Source of the DNA: Diospyros lotus
Lineage: Eukaryota > Streptophyta > Magnoliopsida > Ericales > Ebenaceae
Reading direction: 5' to 3'
NCBI RefSeq assembly: GCF_014633365.1
Contig: NC_068344.1
Span: forward strand, 7,579,669-7,643,668
DNA: 64,000 nt
Part shown: one piece after another, positions 22,801 to 31,041 of the stretch
How positions within the stretch are numbered: position 1 is the stretch's first letter
Layout of the letters: every line of letters starts with the position of its first letter
Notes under the pieces: model-generated
What the model saw: only the letters and a program-made list of their open reading frames with translations
What the model was told of the DNA's origin: nothing
Database searches by the model: none
Made by a program: the position numbers and the translations under genes

Positions 22801-24936
22801 GGGAATGGTAAAAACTCTGTATATTTCTAATAATTAAAGATCAAATATAAGGTTAATTTTATATAGAAAATATATACACGAACGCGTATGAAGAGAGATA
22901 ATAACATGAACACTTTTTATAGATTAAAATGAGCTAAAATTTTCATTGACATGATGTAAATCTAATTTTAAATAATCAAATAGAAAATTAAGAAAAACTA
23001 CAAATATCTGGTACAAGCTTATACAATCCAAAAATAACTGAGACTAGCTGACTTGGAATATTCTTTGTTTTGTATAGTTTTTTCATTGGATATGTTACAT
23101 ATTGGCTAATACGGTACAGCGTTCACAACTATTATGTAATCCTATGTTTTTTCCCCGGGAAAGAAATGGGGCAGTATTATCATATTTCTTTGTTATATTA
23201 CAAGTGGTTACCTTTGTGACTGGAAGGTTAGTGGTTGATTATTTTGAGAACAAAAATAGAAAAAGGCATTTGGTTGCTTGTTTTCATTTTCTAAATTTTT
23301 GAAAATAATAAAAAGGTTTTTTCAGAATTTTCATTGTTCTTCCCTTATGGCTTATTATTAGTCAAGGAGTCTCTGGCACAACAACCAGGGAGTTGCAACT
23401 GCAACTCTTAGGTATTACAACTTTGTTATATTACAACTTATGATAAGTTTCATTTTGTTTGAATCTTGTTCATTTCAAAATTTAGATACTTTTGGTTCAT
23501 GCAATTAATATAAGATGGATTGAATTCATTTCTGAATTATATGATTGTAGCTTTTATGTAGAAAGATGTATATGCCCAAAAAGAAATCAATTGTTCAATT
23601 GTTAAACTTTTATAAACATTTAATAGTTATCAATTTATGTTTACACTTCTCTAATTGTTTTTTTTTTCCCTTGTACATTAATTTCTGAGCTAACCGAAGC
23701 CACACATCAAAAGAATATTTTGATCTTTTCTCTTTTCAAAGTGAAACAAGCTATAATGTCCTGTGTAAAGGTATAGTTGAAAAGCAAGCGTTAGTAACAG
23801 TCAACTATGCAGTTTGCCATAAAAAAATAGAACACTTGTGGGCATGATTACCAGTTGGTTCTCTTCATCAAACTATTGTTTCCCATCCCTCAATCCTCAA
23901 TTCTGTTACTGATATAACTAGACCTTCAAGAATGCTGGTGGTTATGAATTCTGCAACATTGGAACATTAATTTATTGTCAAAAGTATTTGTTAAATGGAT
24001 CTATTAGCTATATGAGAGCCGGTTACTAAAGTCTATATAAAGGGAAGGGATATAACTTTTGATGGTGGACACATTGCTTATATCTCTTTTGTTCTCTTCA
24101 TATTCGGACTCCAACTTGTATTCATGGGAGATCCTGCAGATTCTATTCACGCTTTTTTCACTAAGCCTTCTGCAAAACATATTGCAGTTGTATTGGCGGA
24201 TTTTGATGCATGAATTGCTGCTGTAAGCCTGTAACCTTACTAGATCTTTGCAATCAAACACACTATAATAAGCTGAAGGGGTTCCTGAATTTTTAACTTT
24301 TTACTGATGTATGAGCACTGATTTCCTTGCAAAAGTTGGAACTTATTGTAGGGAAGTCATGTCTATGCGGTTTACATGTTTAAGTAAAACTTCCACCCCT
24401 TTTTTGAGATTGTGCAGGATTTCTCTCTAGACACTTTTAATAGCAGCCTTGTTGTATTTGCTGGTATGGTGGCTAAAGCATGAGCCAACGCGAGGAAAAC
24501 TGCCCCCTGTATCCTCCAGTCACTCTACACCTACTCTTAGGTTGGGCCAACTCTCCTGCGCTTTTCCCGGAAACTGTGTTGTTACTGTGCAATTTCATTT
24601 TCACATACAGTGCCTTGACTAGTAGTTTGTGAATGCCATAGTTGTTCCCTGTAGAGACGACTCCTAGTTCTCTAAGAATAATGTTGATTACTATATGGCC
24701 AATGTTCTAGAGGCCTCACTTTGAGCTGTCTTCATTGCTTTGTCCAGGACTTTTCTCTTCAGAAGTTCCAGACAACTTGTGGATTACGTTTTCTTTCTTA
24801 TTGGGTATTTGCATACCTTAGTAGCTTCTTTCTACCGAAGCATCCAACTCTGAGGACTCCAGCAATGCTTGGTGCTATGGCAGTGGTTGGCTTTGCTATG
24901 GCATACTCAATCAAGCACAAACTTCATTCTGAATAA
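9214..24936 (+). CDS. Metallo-beta-lactamase-fold hydrolase (LACTB2-like), last six exons
   Basis: Six plus-strand exons with matching phases form the C-terminal 228 residues: 9214-9308, 10295-10368, 10658-10703, 19691-19800, 20261-20435 and 24748-24936 (stop TAA). All introns are GT-AG. The product matches the C-terminal half of the plant metallo-beta-lactamase family related to animal LACTB2. Metal-ligand motifs are intact: GHTDGHMALLH in exon 2, IVGDHCTG across its end, and LIPMHGRLNLWPKHM in exon 4. Exon 5 (NRRSRESVILKAIENGAKTL onward) is helical and the last exon ends in a hydrophobic stretch (AMLGAMAVVGFAMAY) followed by basic residues, which could be a tail anchor. The N-terminal half with the HxHxDH motif was not found between 2653 and 9213; it may lie left of the window. 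Frames are open throughout, so this looks functional, although transposon insertion has expanded its third visible intron to 8987 bp. Confidence 0.85.
9702..9748. repeat. Poly-T run joined to poly-G run
   Basis: About 21 T residues run directly into about 26 G residues within the first visible intron of the metallo-beta-lactamase gene. Such a homopolymer junction is prone to slippage and assembly error, so its true length is uncertain. Confidence 0.85.
9749..9970. repeat. Minisatellite, three copies of 73 bp
   Basis: Three tandem units begin at 9749, 9826 and 9899, each running from cttggggaggtgcgg to gatctagataatctg or close variants. Units two and three are almost identical and 73 bp long; the first is a few bases longer. 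The array starts exactly where the poly-G run ends. It creates overlapping artificial ORFs on both strands. Confidence 0.9.
11200..12130 (-). mobile_element. Ty3/gypsy LTR fragment in the 9-kb intron
   Basis: Minus-strand features match the LTRs at 1928-2652 and 17693-19107: a TATA-like CTATAAATAGGGG near 11535, followed by AACTTAGGCATCGGAGGGC near 11440-11460. Short atggatgac-type repeats fill 11240-11385. Boundaries are approximate because the terminal TG...CA could not be fixed. No gag follows it, so this is a solo LTR or a fragment. Confidence 0.55.
11650..11960. repeat. GC-rich tandem duplication, two units of about 120 bp
   Basis: Two units starting near 11721 and 11840 share gcgagggggccaacagcgc-like starts, atggcggcgcgggct and ggcacccc...ggtgacgtcac. 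Inside them are short inverted pairs such as gcacccc and ggggtgc. The segment is very GC- and CpG-rich compared with its AT-rich surroundings. The 152-residue plus-strand ORF here (11494-11952) is Gly/Arg-rich with no domain and looks like a composition artefact. Confidence 0.75.
12131..14620 (+). mobile_element. Copia-like non-coding retrotransposon sequence
   Basis: No coding domain is visible. Features suggesting Ty1/copia origin are a TATA-like ATTTATAAAAACCCC near 13330, repeated gtcgacag/gtctacag motifs typical of some copia LTRs, and the polypurine tract described next. Limits are approximate. It lies in the 9-kb intron of the metallo-beta-lactamase gene. Confidence 0.35.
13879..14400. 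repeat. Three tandem copies of a 172-180 bp unit
   Basis: Units begin with ttcacttgtaaagtaacc-type sequence at 13879, 14051 and about 14231. They share gtggtgaagagctaaaatgg, aaccctaatcag, cataagccttaacatgat and gaaccataatgaa. The third copy is the most diverged and loses the pattern near 14400. No ORF runs through the array. Confidence 0.88.
14621..14700 (+). other. Candidate copia polypurine tract and LTR start
   Basis: The sequence ccaacaattaaaggaggga followed by TTGTGGAAATATG resembles the polypurine tract that sits just upstream of a copia 3' LTR, with the LTR starting TGTGGAAATATG near 14637. The LTR end was not found, so it is probably truncated by the next element. Confidence 0.4.
15050..17488 (-). 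mobile_element. Truncated member of the 2.5-kb solo LTR family, split by a hAT-like element
   Basis: The minus-strand start TGTAACACCCCGGTATTTTGG at 17488 matches the start of the solo LTRs at 8271, 47264 and 54492. Similarity of style to 7100-8271 continues down to about 17028 and, beyond the inserted element at 15799-17027, to somewhere near 15050. The opposite end (GGGGCGTTACA type) is missing, so no target duplication pair can be shown. Its 17488 end interrupts the gag start of the neighbouring gypsy element. Confidence 0.6.
15799..17027. mobile_element. hAT-like non-autonomous DNA transposon, 1229 bp
   Basis: The left end CAAAGCTGGCCC pairs with the right end, whose reverse complement reads TAGAGTCGGCCC, as imperfect terminal inverted repeats of the plant hAT kind. 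Subterminal ggggctttag/gggagccttaag motifs also match in inverted order. Flanking 8-mers GCTCCAGC (15791-15798) and GCTGCAGC (17028-17035) form an 8-bp target duplication with one mismatch. No transposase is encoded; the interior is AT-rich with a GA-repeat section near 16610-16730. Confidence 0.65.
17494..17684 (-). pseudogene. gag leader and N-terminal fragment of a second gypsy element
   Basis: Minus-strand sequence just inside the LTR at 17693 corresponds to the leader and start of gag in the element at 1-1877, with the shared GTGGGAAACG leader motif at about 17668-17678. The primer-binding site position no longer reads TGGCGCC but ATAGTTG, so it is decayed. The coding fragment has no recognisable domain of its own and stops where the solo-LTR family member begins. 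Confidence 0.5.
17693..19107 (-). mobile_element. Ty3/gypsy 5' LTR, 1415 bp, in the 9-kb intron
   Basis: On the minus strand the LTR starts TGTTGTAACC and ends GGTAACAACA, a perfect terminal inverted repeat. A TATA-like CTATAAATACC lies near 18190, and the ACATCAAAGGGCCCACGTGGGAG segment (in pieces) near 17965-17990 matches the corresponding part of the LTR at 1928-2652. It is longer than that relative because of a GC-rich upstream part (18240-18900) that includes a 17-base G run at 18569-18585. The internal part of the element is lost apart from the gag leader. Confidence 0.72.
19817..19850. repeat. (CT)17 microsatellite
   Basis: An uninterrupted CT dinucleotide run begins 17 bases after the splice donor at 19801 of the metallo-beta-lactamase gene. 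Confidence 0.95.
20888..21203. mobile_element. MULE-type MITE, 316 bp, 9-bp target duplication
   Basis: The left end catagttgtcaaaagtgcac and the right end gagcctttgacaactat are inverted repeats. Identical 9-mers GGTGGTTGG flank the element (20879-20887 and 21204-21212), the duplication length typical of Mutator-like elements. Internal aggcaca/gtgcctt motifs are also inverted. No coding capacity. It lies in the last intron of the metallo-beta-lactamase gene. Confidence 0.78.
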
Positions 24937-25297
24937 GGGAAAGATATGACCCACAAACCCCTGGATGAATAAGCTGTTGAATGAGGAGTCAGTGTGGTGA
25001 TCAACATATCTACCAAATTGAAAATTTTATCTTTCCTTCCTTTTAAAAGAAACAGAGAAACAAGATGGTTTTTGCTGTGGACCACTGGTAGTTGTAATGG
25101 GACATCTAAGTGTTGTGTTACAATATGGGAAACAAATACTCTGTTTAAATGTTTTTATATTCTGTTGACATATTAATTTGCTCGCAAGACTGCGTGTCGT
25201 GTAATGTTGTGAAAGTTGTACTAAGTGGCTTACATATGATATCGAGTAATCACTCACTACATATAGAAATGGTCCGATTACTTAAGTGAACCCCAAC
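24937..25297. other. Downstream region of the metallo-beta-lactamase gene
   Basis: This is the presumed 3' UTR and flank. No further gene is visible; the small ORFs here overlap each other on both strands and lack motifs. Confidence 0.5.
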
Positions 25298-26234
25298 TAG
25301 GCCTGTCAGCCGGGTTTGGTCTAGATTCAAACTGGACTAGACTTGCAGAACTGGTCCATCCAAATAGAGGTGTGAACCAAGTCTATTTTGGTCTAGATTT
25401 TTCAAACTCGGTTTTTAATTAATTTGGATCTGGATTGACCCAATGGGCCATATGGATTCTCCAAATCTACTACAACATCTCTCTCTCTCTCTCTCTCATC
25501 ACATCTCATCTCATCGGTGATTAATCTTCACATGGACCCATTCATCGCCTGTGTAGATCCAAAACTTTGTCTTCTTCAAACTCTATGGTTGTTGATGCCC
25601 CTCCCGTCTCATTTGTCGAATACGAAATCCTTTTTAATTGATTTGTTAGGCCTTGCCAAATCTTCCATCCCCCCTCCGCCCCCAACGAAAGGGACGGAAA
25701 AGGAGCTTTGTTGCGGTGCACCACCAATCAAAGACAAAGAGACCTTAGTGCTCCTCTTGTTGGTATTTTTGTTGAAGTTTTTGTTTTTTTTCTAGATTTT
25801 TTTATGTTTGATAATTTTCTGGTTTTAATTTTCTTGAAGTTTTTCTTCTTTTAAAGTTTTAGAAAAATTTGTATCAAACAAGTTTACGAAGATTTTTCTC
25901 CTTTTTTTTAAAGCTTTTGAAAATATTTCTTTTTAAAAATATTTTTATTTTTTGAAGGCAAAAAAAGAGAAAGGAGGAGAGGAGAGAGAAAGAGAGAAGA
26001 TAGAAAAATATTGGTAGAGTTGTGTCTTTTATGAAAAAAATGCAAGAGAAAAAAATATATAAATAAATGGATATGGATCTAGTCGGTCCAAATTCATGAG
26101 ATGAAGTTTTGTTAGGATCCGGATTTATTAAATTTAGTCCATATACAAATAAATCTGACCTTTTGCATTAATTATTGAATCTGGATGTAGTATATATATA
26201 AACTTGGTCCAGATCCAAACCATTTAGAGCCCTA
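25298..26234. mobile_element. hAT-type MITE, 937 bp, 8-bp target duplication
   Basis: The left end TAGGCCTGTCAGCCGGGTTTGG and the reverse complement of the right end, TAGGGCTCTAAATGG followed by TTTGGATCTGGACC, are imperfect terminal inverted repeats of the hAT style. Flanking 8-mers ACCCCAAC (25290-25297) and ATCCCAAC (26235-26242) differ by one base. The interior has GA/CT-rich tracts and no transposase. Confidence 0.68.
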
Positions 26235-26969
26235 ATCCCAACTATCCATAAAAGCTTTATAAAATCTGAAGGCTTCTTGTTGCAATGTGAAGATTCCACT
26301 CATTTTAGCAGCCAATACCATTGATATTTTCTTGCAGCAAAGGGCTGACATTAACCATTAATTAACCATTAAAACTAGTTTTAACCTCTTGGAAAGTATT
26401 TTAAAATTTTGAGCTACCAAGTCAACAATACTCTAAACTAATCATATAATATCACACTATTGTTAACTAACCATATAAGTCTATAATGTCACACTAATAA
26501 TAAATTTATAATTGTGAGAGAGTGTTCATTTTAAACATTTAATTTTCGAGAGACTTATAAAATATAAGACAATTAAGAGTGAAAGGTGTATCTGGTGTGA
26601 GCCTTCTAATACTTAAGTTAATTTTTGTTAAAAAATAGAAAAGTATTCAAATATTTTAAATAAGAATTATTCTATACTTTTAAGATTAACCACAATCCCC
26701 CCCCCCCCCCCCCAATTTATAAAAATCAAGACTATATTATTATGGATATCCACTTGAAGATCTCAAAGGTTATTTAATGTATTCTCATTATGTCGCACCA
26801 TGGACTTCGGAAAGGTTCTTAGGAGAGTCTCTTAGGAATTGCTCTGTCAGGAAGGTCTTTCAAGTCTTTCTTTCAACTTCTTCCTCTTGAGTCCACCTTA
26901 GGCTTGGATTCACTTTCTTAAGCACAACAAAATATTATGATAAAAAATGTATTTAAAAAAATTAATATC
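26235..26969. other. AT-rich intergenic sequence with a C17 run
   Basis: No gene is visible. A run of about 17 C residues sits at 26697-26713. The sequence otherwise looks like decayed intergenic DNA. Confidence 0.55.
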
Positions 26970-26974
26970 ATTAT

Positions 26975-27662
26975 TGTTGACGTTCAGAATTAGTCGACCG
27001 TGATTTGTAGGCTCGCAATGAGGTAAATAAGTCAGAATGCAAAGAGGAAGAACAAAATAGAACGTACACGAGGGATTTTTACGTTGCTAGGCCAAAATGA
27101 TGCCTACTCCACGACTGTCCTCTGGTGTATTTCAACAGAGTAACAATATCTTGTTCTTGTTCTTCCCCCTTTACAAATGAATTTTGACCCCTATTTATAG
27201 TGAGGGGTGTTTACAATTACATAAAATACAAAAGTATATAGATGATATAATAGGGGGACAAGTCGTTCTTATCATCTGCATAAAATCGGGAGTGAGATCC
27301 TCATTATGAGGGATCTGGTTTGCTTTAGATAAAATGAATGGGTCCTTATCTCCAGTTATTCAATAGTAATGTTATCATGCGAACTGAATAGTTTGACTGG
27401 CGAGCTGAACTATTGGTCAGTGAGCTAAAAGGATCGCTAGGAGCTCGTTGGGTATATTACTGAGAGCTTGCTGGAAGCATTACTGAGAGCTCGCTGAGAG
27501 CTTGTTAAAAGCTCGCTTGGTTCTGCGATCTGAGCTTGAATTTCAACGATATATGAGCTTTCTTTGACGAGCTAGACTGGGCCTACTGGGCTTTAGGCAA
27601 TCGAGCTTGCCTATTGGACTGAGTCTAGCCTATAAAAAATGGTGTTAGAAATATGTATAACA
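26975..27662 (-). mobile_element. Solo LTR of a gypsy element, 688 bp, target duplication ATTAT
   Basis: The plus strand runs from TGTTGACGTTCAG to ATGTATAACA, flanked by ATTAT on both sides (26970-26974 and 27663-27667). A minus-strand CTATAAATAGGGG lies near 27195. The first 60 bases resemble the Tat LTRs at 37110 and 49996, and most of its length matches the fragment at 56443-56990, so three related LTR loci occur within 30 kb. No internal coding sequence. Confidence 0.85.
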
Positions 27663-27667
27663 ATTAT

Positions 27668-29684
27668 TTATAAAATAAGTATTAATCGCGAACACAATTA
27701 GTTTATGGAGTATTTCAATAGTTTTGAGAATGTACTAAAGACGGATACTGTAAATATTATCCCTTTTTTTGGCATATTTTCACATCTTTCCAATATAGCT
27801 AAATACCGACATTAATTCAACTTAATTTTATTGAAATCATCTCTTTCTATGTTCATTAATATGTCAATTGATTTACTTCTAATGGCTACCAAAGGCATTT
27901 TATTGTCTTGCTATTTTTGTAATTTTTTCCCAACTTACCTTCTCCATGATAAATGCATTAACAATATCCCAATTCTTAAAAATGATCAAATATCGCTTTA
28001 CCCGATTAAAAATAATTACTCAATTAAGTGCAGTTTATTAGTTGATTAACTTTTCTAGATCTTGAAACCCTAACAAACATTACTCGATTAATAATATATT
28101 TTACTTAAGTAATGTTTGAAAATTAATTAAAACTGACATTGTTAAATATAATTACACGATTGAGATAGATTTTTACTAAGGTATGTTAATCGATTAAATT
28201 AGATATATTACTCTATTAACATCTTATTTTCAGTTTAAGCATATGTTTTTGTAGAAAGTATCAAAATCGAGGATTCAAAAAATACATTAACAATATTTTA
28301 ATTTTTAAATATTTTTTTTAGAGATAGGATAAGTAAAAAAATCCAAGTCTCACTCAATGTAGAATTTGTTATCAAAATTCCATCTCTATCAAGAATAAGA
28401 TAAACATAATTTGAATTCGAACCAAATTTAATATTTTATTAGGTGATGATAAATATATTGTGTTTTGAAAAATTTATTAATTAATAAAAGTGTTTGGAGA
28501 TTAAAAATAAAGTATAACAACTATATATATATAAAAACAAGATATATTTATATAACATTATAGATGCCTTTCATTTACGCGCGCGCACATATATTGCTAA
28601 CCATTGTCTTTTAAAGACAATCATTAAATATTAATAAATATATTTTATTTTTAAATAAGATATATCTTTTTTATAATTTCTAAATAATTTTATTAACTGA
28701 TGATATATAAATATATTATATTTTAAACTATTTAATCAATATTTATTAATGTTCAATGATTGCCTTAACATTGCTCATATATATGTGTGTACACACACAT
28801 AAAATGGATTAATTATATTTCTCTATGTAGTGTTTGTTAAAAGTAAATAAAATAAATTTATATAAAAAAAAATTAAAATATTTTCAGATCAAGATATGAA
28901 ATATTTAAAATAAGAATAAAAAGTATTCTAAAATTTTTATTAAATTATTTATTAAATTTTTTAAAATATACTAAAAAATATATACTTTATTTTTTTATCT
29001 ATAAAATTCAATATATACTTATATTGAGAGAAGGAGAAATAAATATATTTAAAAAATATCTTTTATTCTCACACTCTTTATTTTAATATAAATACATTAA
29101 AAATAACACAAAATATGAAATATTTTTTATATTTTATTATTTTTTATTTATACCTTAATTAACGAACACTAAGTGAAAAATGAAGGATGTGTGAATGGGA
29201 GTGCAGAGACGCGTAATTGACACCTATCTATATATATATATATATATATATATCCTCCATTAATTTTCTCCTTTTTGCTTGCTTGCTTGCTGGCTGCTGG
29301 ATGAACGTTGAAATGAAAGGTCCCAAGTTCACACTATCCCCTGCACCTGCGCGCATTTCCATTTCACATGTAACGCACGCAGCACCATATTGCTTGCTTT
29401 TCTCATGTATGTATGTGAATCTCACAATTTTCATCTTCCCACAGGTCAAAACGCCCATCCATCCATCATAATCTCCGCTAATTCTCGCTTGTTCTCATGT
29501 ATGGCTTGAGGCGCGACTGACATGACGAGCGGCGTAAGAGAAGGCAGAATTCACAAGACTACGTACCATGCACGTACGCCCGAGCCAGCCAGCCAGCCAG
29601 CGAGCATTGTGGTAGCTAGCTACTTGATTAATTCAGTTCAAGAGAACACAAAGCGCAAACCTTGGGGGAGAGAGAGAGAGACAC
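27668..29684. other. Very AT-rich intergenic region upstream of the glycosyltransferase pair
   Basis: No gene is visible. An imperfect inverted repeat pairs caatcattaaatattaataa near 28619 with its complement near 28742-28766, suggesting a small AT-rich MITE. A (TA)n run lies at 29228-29253. The last 200 bases become less AT-rich and probably hold the promoter and 5' UTR of the first glycosyltransferase, ending in a GA-rich leader just before the ATG at 29685. Confidence 0.55.
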
Positions 29685-31041
29685 ATGAAGAAGCTCACCG
29701 TGGGAATGAAAGAGGTAGCGAAACGCTTGAAAAGAGAGCTCCGAGAAGGCAGTAGTTTCCGGGTGGCAACCACCGTGATCCTGTGTTTCTCCGTCGCCTC
29801 CCTCGTCTTTCTCCTGGGAATGTTCATCAACGCCCGCCTTCGAAACTTCATCTTCTCCGAAGACATCTACTTCCCTCCCCTCAACGCCATCTCCCCACTC
29901 TACCCATGGCTAACGAGAAACCCCTCCCATTTCTCCTCCTGCATTAACTCTTCAAATCCCAAGCAGCAGCCGCCGTGGCATTCGATGACGGACGAAGAGC
30001 TGCTATGGCGGGCCTCGATGGTGCCGCGAATCGCAGAGTTTCCGTTCAACCGGACGCCGAGAGTGGCGTTCATGTTTCTGACGAGAGGGAGGCTGCCGCT
30101 GGGTCCTCTCTGGGAGAAGTTCTTCAAAGGCCACGAAGGGCTCTTCTCGATCTACCTCCATACTTCGCCGGAGTTCACCGACGAGCCGCCGGAATCATCC
30201 GTCTTTTACAAGCGAAGGATTCCCAGCAAGGCTAGATCAACACATCCTCACAACCATCATTAATAAGTATTACAATAGGCTGACTGGTTTCATAAGCCTG
30301 CAAGGCCGTTTTGGGCATCTTACACGGTCAGCCTCCCTCCCATCAACGTTGCACAACACTCCTAAAATACGATGTTTTGTGTTGTGTTTGCAGGCAGTGC
30401 AATGGGGAAGGCCATCGATGATCGACGCGGAGAGAAGATTGCTCGCCAACGCCCTCCTCGACTTCTCCAACGAACGATTCGTCCTCCTCTCCGAAACCTG
30501 CATTCCCTTGTTCAACTTCTCCACCGTCTACACCTTCCTCCTCGCCTCCAATCGAAGCTTCCTCGGCTCCTTCGACGACCCCCGCAAAATGGGCCGCGGC
30601 CGCTACAGCAAGAGGATGATGCCCGCGATCTCCCTCTCCGACTGGCGCAAGGGCTCCCAGTGGTTCGAGGTTCACCGGAAGCTGGCCGTCGAGATAGTCT
30701 CCGACGTGAAGTACTACCCGGTTTTCAGAAGCCATTGCCGGCCGCCTTGTTATATGGACGAGCATTATTTGCCGACGTTGGTGACGAAGGTTTGCCCGGA
30801 GATGACCACGAACGGGACCGTTACTTGGGCGGATTGGTCCGGCGGCGGCTCGCATCCGAAGAGGTTTGTGAGGAAGGATGTAACGGAACAGTTCTTGAAT
30901 GGGATTCGGTTTGGGTCCAAGTGTAGTTACAATGGCGGCCGGGAAAGCTCCATTTGCTTTCTTTTTGCGAGGAAGTTCCATCCCAGCGCGCTGCAGCCTT
31001 TGCTGCGGATTGCCCCTCGCTTATTCGGATTCAAGCCTTAA
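29685..31041 (+). CDS. BC10-like GT14 glycosyltransferase, first of a tandem pair
   Basis: Two exons, 29685-30230 and 30394-31041, encode 397 residues of the plant Core-2/I-branching (GT14, Branch/DUF266) family, type II Golgi membrane proteins whose best studied member, rice BC10, affects wall polysaccharide and arabinogalactan content. Residues 27-49 are a membrane anchor after a basic cytosolic tail. Conserved family blocks follow in order: [10 protein letters not shown] (103-112), [33 protein letters not shown], then in exon 2 [62 protein letters not shown] and a [14 protein letters not shown] block. Length is normal for the family. The intron is only 163 bp and its donor is GC (AAG|GCTAGA), not GT; the paralogue at 33769 has AAG|GTCAGT at the same codon. 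Substrate is not known from sequence. Confidence 0.92.
30231..30393 (+). other. GC-AG intron of the first glycosyltransferase
   Basis: The exon homology stops exactly at AAG (30230) and resumes after TTTGCAG (30393), joining in frame as IPSK|AVQWG, parallel to IPSK|GVEWG in the paralogue. The intron begins GCTAGA. Using the next downstream GT would bring an in-frame TAA (30261-30263) into the message, so a GC donor, or loss of correct splicing, is the only reading. Confidence 0.8.

Noticed and set aside
30343..30981. 212-residue minus-strand ORF opposite glycosyltransferase exon 2
   Set aside because: It mirrors a GC-rich coding exon with clear GT14 motifs on the plus strand; antisense openness is a composition effect. 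The same applies to 35713-36117.
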